DNA of 64,000 nucleotides from assembly GCF_026262505.1 (NCBI RefSeq), contig NC_067208.1, positions 11,417,962-11,481,961 on the forward strand, written 5' to 3'. Below are positions 41,866 to 50,543 of the stretch, piece by piece. Source of the DNA: Trichomonas vaginalis G3. Its lineage: Eukaryota > Parabasalia > Trichomonadida > Trichomonadidae. The notes below the pieces were generated by a model, which was not told where the DNA came from, searched no databases, and worked only from the letters and a program-made list of their open reading frames with translations. A program made the translations under genes and the position numbers. Positions within the stretch are counted from its first letter, which is position 1. Every line of letters starts with the position of its first letter.

Positions 41866-41912
41866 GACTTCACCTCACTAACGTTTTCACAAACCACTTC
41901 ACCTCACTAATG
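41866..41912. promoter_or_regulatory. Subterminal operator-like repeats, left TIR
   Basis: CTTCACCTCACTAA twice; on the other strand TTAGTGAGGTGAAG(T). The second carries AGGTGAAGTGGT, the same 12 bases as the operator-like array at 42339. Confidence 0.55.
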
Positions 41913-41929
41913 TAAAAAAATAAACGTTC

Positions 41930-42250
41930 TCACTTACAAAAGTATTGCAACTCCTCCCATTGCTGTGCTTCATATAACAGCTCATAATCTTCTGACTCAC
42001 TTTCTTCTTCATATAGGTCAAAATCACTGTCATAGTTTATACCTGTAAGTTTTGACAAAGCTAATGAAACACGCTTATCGTTTGTATCATATGCTTGTAT
42101 AAACTTTCCATTATGCTTGTAGTCATAAACGATCAAACTAACTTTACCCTTTCTCCCTCGTATCTGATAGAATGTATTTTCACGAGGAACGAAGAACAAA
42201 TTCTTGAACTCATGACCGTTGTAGTTTGTTATCTCAATAGTTTTCGTCAT
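41930..42250 (-). CDS. TIR-encoded 106-residue protein, left copy
   Basis: MTKTIEITNYNGHEFKNLFFVPRENTFYQIRGRKGKVSL..., a compact beta-rich start with an acidic C-terminal part (DFDLYEEESESEDYELLYEA). The same protein, differing at one residue, is encoded in the right TIR, so the element carries two convergent-to-end copies. No family recognised. The leader TTTATTTTTATATAA precedes ATG, and the operator-like array lies just upstream, shared with the KilA-N cassette. A regulatory or host-interaction role is speculation. Confidence 0.7.
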   Translation of the reverse strand: MTKTIEITNYNGHEFKNLFFVPRENTFYQIRGRKGKVSLIVYDYKHNGKFIQAYDTNDKRVSLALSKLTGINYDSDFDLYEEESESEDYELLYEAQQWEELQYFCK

Positions 42251-42338
42251 TTATATAAAAATAAACTTAAAAATAAACTTAAAAATTAATGATATCACCA
42301 CCCTCACACGTATGAAAACATAGCACAAAAATAGATTT

Positions 42339-42375
42339 AGGTGAAGTGGTGAGATCTCACCTGTTTTTTCACCCT
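42339..42375. promoter_or_regulatory. Operator-like array, element 2 type, left TIR
   Basis: AGGTGAAGTGGTGAGATCTCACC followed by TGTTTTTTCACCCT; written in parts, the core is the 14-base palindrome GGTGAGATCTCACC. Upstream of the TIR gene. Confidence 0.7.
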
Positions 42376-42382
42376 GTTGAAT

Positions 42383-42910
42383 TCATTGCTTTATAACTCT
42401 CTTCCTTGGTTTCTTTTTAGTTGCTTTCTTCACGTCTGTCTCCAACTTGACTGTCTTTCTTCTTCGGCCGTAATGATACCAGTTACTTCCACCAGTCAAT
42501 GGGTCAAATGGTCTTTCGTAAGGGTTTCCATACATTCCATAAGGTCCGTATGGATAAACCGCTGGTGGAGAAGAAACATTTTCTTTAGTTCCATCGAATC
42601 TATTTAAATGCATTGTTTCACCTTTCATCTGGTCATTAAAGTCTTTTGCATGTTTTGCAAACTCATCATCCTTTCCTAAAGCATTTTCTGACTCAGTCGC
42701 AACCAAATTGGATGCTTTATTTATGAGCCCTATTTTATTTAATCTTAACTTCTTTGCAACCCAACCTCCAATCTTTCCTTTATTTGCATCTAATGTCTTC
42801 GAAACTCTTCCTCCACTCATTTTATTTACTGCGTCATAAGCTCCAAGTGCTTTTGCTCCAAATGCTAATGCTTTTGTTCCCATTGCGCCTAAAGCTGCCC
42901 AAGCTACCAT
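42383..42910 (-). CDS. Basic Gly/Ala-rich protein, possible membrane-active minor capsid
   Basis: 175 residues: hydrophobic Ala/Gly start (MVAWAALGAMGTKALAFGAKALG), a Lys-containing helical middle, a Pro/Tyr/Gly-rich segment (AVYPYGPYGMYGNPYERPFDP), and a very basic tail (RRRKTVKL...KKKPRKRVIKQ). Composition and position resemble adenovirus pVI/pX-type DNA- and membrane-binding proteins, a role known in related viruses. Its last codons lie inside the TIR. Confidence 0.5.
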   Translation of the reverse strand: MVAWAALGAMGTKALAFGAKALGAYDAVNKMSGGRVSKTLDANKGKIGGWVAKKLRLNKIGLINKASNLVATESENALGKDDEFAKHAKDFNDQMKGETMHLNRFDGTKENVSSPPAVYPYGPYGMYGNPYERPFDPLTGGSNWYHYGRRRKTVKLETDVKKATKKKPRKRVIKQ

Positions 42911-43135
42911 TTACCCCATATTAAAATCATCTCTCTTCAATATTATCTCATAAAAGTTCTCGTTACTGGAGAAAGTCAATGAAACATAAGCGTTCTCACG
43001 GGCTTCGCCCTCACCGCTTTGCGGTCTATCTAACTTATTTCTTATATCATCTATACGCTTCAAAATGTCTGAACAATTGCTAACATCTTCTACAACAGTT
43101 ATTTCATCATGAATGACCTTCAAGAACAAGCTCAT
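42911..43135 (-). CDS. Small protein, element 2
   Basis: 74 residues (MSLFLKVIHDEITVVEDVSNCSDILKRIDDIRNKLDRP..., ending ILKRDDFNMG), abutting its neighbours without gaps. The gene contains two mini-hairpins (GGGC-TTC-GCCC at 43000 and CCGC-TTT-GCGG at 43014). Function unknown. Confidence 0.5.
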   Translation of the reverse strand: MSLFLKVIHDEITVVEDVSNCSDILKRIDDIRNKLDRPQSGEGEARENAYVSLTFSSNENFYEIILKRDDFNMG

Positions 43136-44017
43136 TTAATATGCTATTAAAATCATCTCAATAATGAGTCCATCCTTTCTATCTTTAGGTAGCACAACAT
43201 CTTTCATTGAAGAAGGTTCGACAAGTCTTATGTTAAACTTACTGACAAAGTTTGTTATACTATAATGCTTTGGCGGCGAATACATATAGTTTGAAAGACA
43301 TAATATAGATTCTTCAGCAAATTCACTTATACTGGATTTTATAACAATGTTCTCACGAGACCAAATACCACCAATTGACAATCTTGTAAGCAATCCTGCT
43401 GAACCTTCTACTGTAAACGTCGATGGTAACATTCCACGAAGGTCATCTATTGACATCTTTGAGTCACTGAATTTAAAGATTTTCTTAAAGCAATCGTCAT
43501 TATCTAACCATGCAATAGCTTTGAAGTTTTCATTCGAATATACATCTGCTTCATTAAATGTAAAACCTGACTTCTTTGCAGAGATGACTTTAAAATCTAT
43601 TGAGTTTGTTTCAAAATTATATGCTATGGTAACTTCTGAAGGTAATGGATGTCCTTCCGCAGTCAGTTGTTCTCTCACTACCGTTTGAAGCTTTGTGTTA
43701 AAAACTTTCATGTCATCTCCTGTGTCTAGGTTCACATACACAGCAACAGGGAAACTATCTTGCTTCTTTGTTTCATCATTATATCTCAAAACATTAAAGT
43801 TCTTCAATAATATTGTTCTTCCTGCTGGAATACTTCGAACCTGTCTGATTTCAATAGCTTTCTCACCTCCTACATACTCTACCCAGTGTCTTGGATATTC
43901 ATAAGTATGCTGACTTTCTTGAATTTTGGTTGGTTTCATCATAACATGTTCATAGTATATCTTTATACTCTTGTCAGTTAGACTCGGTGCTATGTTCTGA
44001 ATATTTCTGACTTGCAT
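43136..44017 (-). CDS. Minor capsid-like protein, element 2
   Basis: 293 residues from MQVRNIQNIAPSLTDK; this start is chosen because it faces the ATPase gene across a 16-base divergent promoter (ATTTTTAATGGAGATAAA). A long beta-rich protein; the end YSITNFVSKFNIRLVEPSSMKDVVLPKDRKDGLIIEMILIAY looks like a jelly-roll terminus. The position beside the packaging ATPase supports a virion role. No firm family match. Confidence 0.5.
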   Translation of the reverse strand: MQVRNIQNIAPSLTDKSIKIYYEHVMMKPTKIQESQHTYEYPRHWVEYVGGEKAIEIRQVRSIPAGRTILLKNFNVLRYNDETKKQDSFPVAVYVNLDTGDDMKVFNTKLQTVVREQLTAEGHPLPSEVTIAYNFETNSIDFKVISAKKSGFTFNEADVYSNENFKAIAWLDNDDCFKKIFKFSDSKMSIDDLRGMLPSTFTVEGSAGLLTRLSIGGIWSRENIVIKSSISEFAEESILCLSNYMYSPPKHYSITNFVSKFNIRLVEPSSMKDVVLPKDRKDGLIIEMILIAY

Positions 44018-44033
44018 TTTTAATGGAGATAAA

Positions 44034-44921
44034 ATGAAGCATTTAATACATGATGTAGATGAAGACATGAATGAAAGCAGTGAAAAGCTCAACAGTTCTC
44101 TCATTCTTCCTTTCAGTAAGGACTATGAATTCTGTTCAAATGGTGTTTATTTCTATTGTGGAAAGATGGGTTCAGGTAAGACATTTAATTTAATTCGTCA
44201 TATACTCATAACAGAGCGTTTAGGAAACGACTCTTACTATGACCAAATCATTATATCAGCAACTTCAGATTCAATGGATTCAACAGCGAAGACATTTATG
44301 TCAAAAGTTCAAGCCTCTGTCATTAAAGTTCCAGACAGTGAACTCATTGAATTTCTTCAACGTTACATTCGACGTAAGAGAAAATATTATGCCATCGTAG
44401 AGTTCATACAGTCAGGAATGCAAAAGACTTCTGAGGAGATGGAAAGAATTATTGACAAACACCACTTACGTCAATACTCAGGAGTTTACGATATGAAACG
44501 ACTTACAAACTACATTCTGTCAAAACTTTCAAAATACCCCTTCAAAAAGTATCCTTCAAACACTCTGCTCGTTTGTGACGACTTCGCCGGAAAAGGTTTA
44601 GTGTCAAAACCAGACTCACCATTAGCTAACATCATTACTAAAGTCAGACATTACCATTTAACTGTAGCAATACTTATGCAAACATGGCGTTTTCTTGCTT
44701 TAAACATAAAACGTCTCATAACTGACTTCGTTATCTTTCAAGGTTTCTCACGTTATGATATTGAACTCATTTGGAAACAGTCAGGTATAACATTACCTTT
44801 TGAAGAAATTTGGGAAGCATATAAGTCTCTCATCTCTCCTCGTTCATACCTTGAGATTCATATCATGACTAATACCATTAAAGTCAAAAATATTCCATGG
44901 GAACGACCAACATTGTTTTAA
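44034..44921 (+). CDS. FtsK/HerA-type DNA packaging ATPase, element 2
   Basis: 295 residues. Walker A GKMGSGKTFN, Walker B SNTLLVCDDFAG, sensor-like KVRHYHLTVAILMQTWRFLAL, and IFQGFSRYDIELIWKQSG at the end. Same order as the element 1 ATPase but with a classical Walker A. Packages DNA into the capsid in this lineage. Four-base overlap with the convergent gene at 44918. Confidence 0.85.
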   Translation: MKHLIHDVDEDMNESSEKLNSSLILPFSKDYEFCSNGVYFYCGKMGSGKTFNLIRHILITERLGNDSYYDQIIISATSDSMDSTAKTFMSKVQASVIKVPDSELIEFLQRYIRRKRKYYAIVEFIQSGMQKTSEEMERIIDKHHLRQYSGVYDMKRLTNYILSKLSKYPFKKYPSNTLLVCDDFAGKGLVSKPDSPLANIITKVRHYHLTVAILMQTWRFLALNIKRLITDFVIFQGFSRYDIELIWKQSGITLPFEEIWEAYKSLISPRSYLEIHIMTNTIKVKNIPWERPTLF

Positions 44922-45310
44922 AGTTTAACCTTCAATTGACTGATGGTAAACAAATTCCATGCATCTCTGTCGCCATTTCTGTTAATATTTTTGCTGTCAT
45001 TCATATCATCCACTTCTCCATCCGTTAGCTTTTGAGGATATGCGTTAGAATAGCTGTTCTTAAATGAAGGCTTTTCACCTTTGAGAGCATAAACTCTATA
45101 ACTTTCTGCATACTTTATGTTTGAACCTCCTGAGCCATCATTGACATAAATTTTTATAGGCTTCCACCCTTTGTTCATGTTCCTGCTTCTTCCCTTAGCT
45201 CTTTTGTTCAGTAGTTCTACATCTTTATACACAGCACCTGTCTCAGTGAATTCAACAATATTTTCATTCGTTAGCTTTACATTCAAACCCTTGTCGAGTA
45301 TATTGTTCAT
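44918..45310 (-). CDS. Conserved 'NDG' protein, element 2
   Basis: About 130 residues from MNNILDKGLNVKL; longer upstream readings would run through the divergent neighbour's start region. Contains IKIYVNDGSGGSNIKYAESYRVYAL, matching the element 1 protein at 26581-27480. Much shorter than that relative. Function unknown; conserved across diverged elements and next to the ATPase in both. Confidence 0.55.
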   Translation of the reverse strand: MNNILDKGLNVKLTNENIVEFTETGAVYKDVELLNKRAKGRSRNMNKGWKPIKIYVNDGSGGSNIKYAESYRVYALKGEKPSFKNSYSNAYPQKLTDGEVDDMNDSKNINRNGDRDAWNLFTISQLKVKL

Positions 45311-45344
45311 TTCATACATATAAAAGGTTTTTATTCTATATGAA

Positions 45345-45959
45345 ATGAGAAGCAAATCCATCTTAGCTGGTGCCGTTAATGTTCCAATTGAACCAACATC
45401 AAATGTTGACTCACGAACGACAAACAATATTGTCATAAAGAACTATAGTTCGGAGTGTTTGAAAGAAAAAGAACCAGAACTTAAGTCGGTGAATTTAAAC
45501 TCAGCTTCAAACGCTAACGCTACATCAGATGTTAAGTTAGAGTATCCACCACTGGACCAAGTTCTTTCAAGAGAAGCCAACGACAACCCTTACACAAATG
45601 TTCAAACAAATCCTTCAGATAACGTAGACCATTACCTTCTTCAGTTATACCAAACAATTTTACTCAAAGACGATAAGAAGCTTTTGACAAATCTTATAAG
45701 TAAGAACCAAATAATTCTAACAAAGGAGGACCTTGAAAATGTTATCTCACGAATAACAGGGAAACAATGTGTCATTGACTATCTCGACCCTGAAATCGAA
45801 TGCTGTGGTCAAACTCCACTATTCATGAAAATAGGTAACATCCGCATCATTGAAACACCAGGAACTACAGGAGTTGAGTTTAAGTATAAATATTCGAACG
45901 AGTATACAAAACTTTCAACAGAATATAAGCTTTGTTTGAAATATGTTTTAGTAAATTAA
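45345..45959 (+). CDS. Conserved 'CCG' protein, element 2
   Basis: 204 residues: a Ser/Asn-rich N-terminal half, then a conserved C-terminal domain (NLISKNQIILTKEDLENVISRITGKQCVIDYLDPEIECCGQTPLFMKIGNIRIIE...KLCLKYVLVN) shared with the element 1 region 25877-26547. The leader TTTTTATTCTATATGAA precedes ATG. Family unknown. Confidence 0.6.
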   Translation: MRSKSILAGAVNVPIEPTSNVDSRTTNNIVIKNYSSECLKEKEPELKSVNLNSASNANATSDVKLEYPPLDQVLSREANDNPYTNVQTNPSDNVDHYLLQLYQTILLKDDKKLLTNLISKNQIILTKEDLENVISRITGKQCVIDYLDPEIECCGQTPLFMKIGNIRIIETPGTTGVEFKYKYSNEYTKLSTEYKLCLKYVLVN

Positions 45960-45970
45960 AGCAGTCAGGA

Positions 45971-46003
45971 GGGCTCTTTGAGCCCATCTTGGCGCTTTGC
46001 GCC
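45971..46003. terminator. Two perfect TTT-loop hairpins between convergent genes
   Basis: GGGCTC-TTT-GAGCCC (45971-45985) and GGCGC-TTT-GCGCC (45991-46003) in the 59-base gap between convergent genes. Position suggests a two-way 3'-end signal, like the hairpin polyadenylation signals of giant viruses; this is inference. Confidence 0.5.
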
Positions 46004-46018
46004 GTCAGTCAAAAAATT

Positions 46019-46261
46019 TCAAGTTAGCAATTTGTAATATCTATCCAAAACTTCTTCAATAGTATCGAACTCATCTTCATAATGCAAACCTAATCTTATT
46101 GACTTGGTGCAGTTTTCACTAACACAATATTTTTCTGTTCTCTTGACTGACATAACTAACTCATTTGTTTCATCAAACAGCAACAACCAAAATTCATGAC
46201 CTAATACATAACATTCATACTTTATATTTTTAGCTCTGAGTTCTCTTGTAAGCTGTTGCAT
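46019..46261 (-). CDS. Small protein, element 2
   Basis: 80 residues (MQQLTRELRAKNIKYECYVLGHEFWLLLFDETNELVMSVKRTEKYC...). Overlaps the penton-like gene upstream by 40 bases. Beta-rich, no family recognised. Confidence 0.5.
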   Translation of the reverse strand: MQQLTRELRAKNIKYECYVLGHEFWLLLFDETNELVMSVKRTEKYCVSENCTKSIRLGLHYEDEFDTIEEVLDRYYKLLT

Positions 46262-46998
46262 TTAATATTTTCTAAAAAGTCAACTTCAACAGTCATTCGC
46301 ACTGGTGCCTTCAGTTCTACAGGCTCTCCTTGAAAGTCAACAAGTCTGAATTGCATGTCTTTCAAATTATGAGGACTAATGCGAACCCATTTACCTAAAT
46401 GAGTTGCTATGACAGGAACGTTTGGAATGAACATTGAATTTACTTCATAACAGAAGGATTTATATTCTACTGAACCTTTACTATTAACTCCTGAAATACC
46501 TGTGACATTAGCTATTTTTGACTCAATGTACAAACAATTGCCATAACATACGTATGGAACAGATTTCATCTCAATCGTTTTGTCAACACTTTTCAAAGGA
46601 AATGTCATATGGTATGCTCCCAGAAGCAATTGAACTCTATGACTCATTCGTGTTATCTTAAACTCCTTCACATAACTGAACTTCAAAACTCCTGCAATAA
46701 GTTTAACATTCATTAAGTTTTCTCCGTTATCCTTGTTTATTGTAGTATTTATGAGAGCATTTAACACTCCAGCTAATGTTTCCATCTTATATTCTACATT
46801 ATTGTGAAATCTTATTTCGTGCTTCTTTCCATCTATTTCAAGCTCCATGAAATCTGTTTCGTCAGTTATAACGAATGAAGCAATAGTATTAAAGTCAACC
46901 ATTCTGAATGCAAGTGGCTCATTCTGTAGACCTAAGTTTGTTTGTAGCTTTACTGTCCCGTATTCGTTTGGATCTGTACTTTGCAAATAGAACAACAT
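46222..46998 (-). CDS. Penton-like minor capsid protein, element 2
   Basis: 258 residues. Beta-rich with FKITRMSHRVQLLLGAYHM, CYGNCLYIESKIANVTG, and WVRISPHNLKDMQFRLVDFQGEPVELKAPVRMTVEVDF; the last block is the usual C-terminal jelly-roll strand pattern (L.....I.L.D..G..V.....F...L.F) of Polinton minor capsid proteins. Parallel to 24671-25381 in element 1. Divergent with the fibre gene. Confidence 0.6.
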   Translation of the reverse strand: MLFYLQSTDPNEYGTVKLQTNLGLQNEPLAFRMVDFNTIASFVITDETDFMELEIDGKKHEIRFHNNVEYKMETLAGVLNALINTTINKDNGENLMNVKLIAGVLKFSYVKEFKITRMSHRVQLLLGAYHMTFPLKSVDKTIEMKSVPYVCYGNCLYIESKIANVTGISGVNSKGSVEYKSFCYEVNSMFIPNVPVIATHLGKWVRISPHNLKDMQFRLVDFQGEPVELKAPVRMTVEVDFLENIKCNSLQENSELKI

Positions 46999-47015
46999 TT
47001 TATTCTTATTAAAAT

Positions 47016-50000
47016 ATGACTATTGCTGCATATGCGTATGAAGCTGACAGAGCTAAACGTTTATATTTTGGTCAATACTCTCTCACACTTACTGACAAAT
47101 ATATTGTTATTTCTGATGGAAATACTGAGAAATATATAACATGGAAGGACTATGAAAAGTTTGACCCTATTTTAACTCCATGTACTATGCCATTCATTGT
47201 AAATGGTGAAGTTGTCATGAAGAACGACACAACAGTATATAGGTCTGTTTATGAAGCATTAGAATATATGTTGAATTATAATCCCGAAAGATTTGACCCA
47301 AGCACTACGCCATGTGCAATGCCCTTTATTAAGGATGGTGAAATCGTAAGGGTTCCGAATTCAACGGTTTATACTGCTGTTCAAAACAGTTTACAAAACA
47401 TTTTAGCGAATATCTTTAATTCAGAAACTACAGAAATAAAATTACCGTATATAACAGATGCTAAAGAAATTAAATCAAAAACAACAACATTATTTACGTC
47501 ACTTAATGATTTAATGACTTATATCATTAATATTCCTGCACCAACTACAGCATTTGATCCAAACTCGACGGGTTGCAGTGTACCTTTCATAAATGACAGT
47601 TCATTAATTACTTTAAGGGATTCGACAGTAAATGAATCATTAAAGGCGTCATTAATGAAAATCATTGATTTTAATTCATTCATGAATACATATAATTCAT
47701 TCATTAATGTTTCATATGCTTCTAAAGAAGGTGAGCCAAAAACTATCGATAAAGCGGTGTATGAAATAAAAGCATCAACGACGAAATTGAATTCGTTAAC
47801 TTTTGACGGTGATAGTTTCGTTAATGACATAACATCGGGGAAAACAATTTTAACGAAAGAATACTTAAAATCTCATGTTAGTGAGTTCGTTGAAATTGAA
47901 AAAAAGATGGAATTAAGTTCGATCCACTGAATTTCATTTTCAGCTTAGCGAATGCGGGTATTAATTTTGCTGAATGGACAACTATACAGAGTGAAATAAA
48001 TGCAATATGGACGTTTTTGGGGTCAAAAGCGGGAATGGGTGAGCTTGTAAATGCTGCAAGAACATTAGGTGAAACAGGAAATTTTGTAGATGGTTTTAAA
48101 AGACTTGTTTCAAATGTTTTAACAAACACAAAGAAATTATTTAGATGTACCATACATAACGGTCAGATTTTCGAACAGATAGCAACAAACCCTCCGGTTA
48201 TGGCTGCGTTGATGATGGTTAGAGATATAAAACCACGTAGCGGTGAGGGCGAAGAACATGAACAACAGGATACTGGTCGGGTTATTCGAGACATTAAAAA
48301 CGTGTATCCTGAAGTTATTGATTTATTTAGAGGAGTTAATGATTCAATTTCAAAACATTCTATAACCCTCGATGAAGAGAATAAATTAACAGATTATATA
48401 TTCGTCATTATTGCAGAATTAATGAAGAGAATAAATGAAAAAGGAATTAGTGATATCATTAATGTCAGCGATGTAATGATGAAAAGAAATTTTGACTCAT
48501 TATTTACAAAACCGAAAACAGAATATAGTCTTTATGACGTAATTACCGAATTAATGAAAAAGATTAATGATAATAAGAGTTCTGGCGGGAGAGTTGAATT
48601 AGAAGTGAATGATGTTAATGAGAAATTAGCCGAAAAAGCAGACAAAAATGAGCTTTTAGCTCTGAGTGATAAAGTCAAGAACCACGTTCATTATATAACT
48701 TCAGACGAACAGATTATAACGGACTACCATGGATATTTAACACGAAGTGAAGAAGTGAAGACGGAAGATGTTAATGAAAGAAGATATAAATACATTCGTG
48801 CTAAAGGTTATGACATAAGCTGTACTGTACAGTATGACACGGGTAAAACACCAGAAGCATTTAGTTATAACGATGAAATTTATGCCTCTACTTTCTCTGT
48901 TAAAGATGTATTAGTTGAACCAAGATTTACTTTGAGAGTTAAGTCAAAAATAACGTTTGAAGATGCTATTAAAAATAAAGCTGACAAAGTTGAACTCGAA
49001 GCAACGAACAAAGTTTTGAAATCTCATAAACACAACATCTCCGATATAAATGAACTTCAAGCTACATTAAATAGTAAAGCGGACAAAAATGAACTTGACG
49101 CAATGAACAAAGTTTTGAAATCTCATAAACACAATATCTCCGATATAAATGAACTTCAAGCTACATTAAATAGTAAAGCGGACAAGAACCATGTTCATTA
49201 TATAAGTTCAGACGAACAGATTATAACGGACTACCATGGATATTTAACACGAAGTGAAGAAGTGAAGACGAAAAATGTTAATGAAAGAAGATATAAATTC
49301 ATTTGTGCTAAAGGTTATGACATACACTGTACTGTACAGTATGACACAGGTATAGCACCACAAACATTTGGTTATAACGCTGAAATTTATGCTTCATACT
49401 TCTTTGTTAACGGTGTATTAGTTGAACCAAGATTTATGTTAAGAGTTAAGGCAAAAATAACTTTTGAAGATGCTATTAAAAGTAAAGCGGACAAAAATGA
49501 ACTTGACGCAATGAACAAAGTTTTGAAATCTCATAAACACAATATCTCCGATATAAATGAACTTCAAACTTCTTTAGACAACAAAGCAGACAAAAACCAT
49601 ACACATGAATCCTTCACTACTGTTAGAGCTGATGACATAATACTGAACTTTGACCTTGGTTCAAGTGCACCTTTAGAGAATCCAAGTACAAGCGTAAAAG
49701 ATACTCTTAACAATTTAGATAACAGTTGCAGGAACATTGAAGGTCATGCCAGAAACTTTGAAGCACATGAACTACCAGCAATGTTAGATAAGAAAGCAGA
49801 CAAAACTTATGTGGATGCAGAACTAACAAAGAAATTTTCGAAACCAGATACAATGACATTTACAACAGAAATTATAAATGGTGAACCAGCAACTCCATTT
49901 GAATTTGTTAGAGGTCTTCAACCAGATACTTTTGAATTTTTCTTGGATAATTCTATTGAACTAACATTACATTATAAAAGTGGAACAAATGCAACATTTC

Positions 50001-50524
50001 ATCCGGGAGATACATTCCAAATGGTATTTAATGACATAAGTTCTTTAGAATATGTTTATAGAGTTATGAGCATATATGATTTAATATATCCTATAGGAGC
50101 TGTTTATACGTCTATGAATCCAATAAATCCAAACACTTTATTTGGTGGTAGATGGTATGAAATAGTTGACAGTTTTCCATTCTACACTAATACGCAGTCA
50201 ATGAAGATGGGAGGTTCAAAGAAAATAGGTATTGAAAACCTTCCTTCACATATGCATAGGTTCAGTGGAAGAACATCTGTGGAAGGAAACCATTCACATT
50301 CAATAACAAAAAGAGGTTATATAAATCTTGCAGCGGGTTCGAATAGACAGGGAATGAACAGATATAATATCTCAGATGACCCCAAAGATGTTAGCACAGG
50401 TATTTTCTGTGGAACTGCAGGAAATCATACACATGTTGTAGCTGGTATTACAGACCCAGCAGGTAATGGAAAAGATTATATGCCTCCTTATATAACAATG
50501 CACGCTTGGATACGAGTTGGTTAA
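47016..50524 (+). pseudogene. Large phage-like fibre region, element 2 (fossil)
   Basis: The N-terminal module (MTIAAYAYEADRAKRLYFGQYSLTL) is related to the element 1 fibre start. It is followed by four repeats of the TPC(T/A)MPFI.(N/D)GE(V/I)V...(T/S)TVY type, a helical part, two long copies of a beta module (IITDYHGYLTRSEEVKT...VQYDTG...ASTFSVKDVLVEPRF) separated by KADKNELDAMNKVLKSHKHNISD shaft units, and the same collar-like tip as element 1 (YPIGAVYTSMNPINPNTLFG, GNHSHSITKRGY, KDYMPPYITMHAWIRVG). Much longer than the element 1 fibre. Appears broken. Role: putative receptor-binding spike. Confidence 0.75.
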
Positions 50525-50543
50525 ACTCTTTAACTGTACATAA

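Larger units (their letters stand above)
41718..42407. repeat. Element 2 left terminal inverted repeat
   Basis: 690 bases, inverse of 63298-63999. It includes a terminal hairpin, two subterminal TTCACCTCACTAA repeats, a whole gene (41930-42250) and an operator-like array, and reaches into the last codons of the next gene. Confidence 0.9.
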
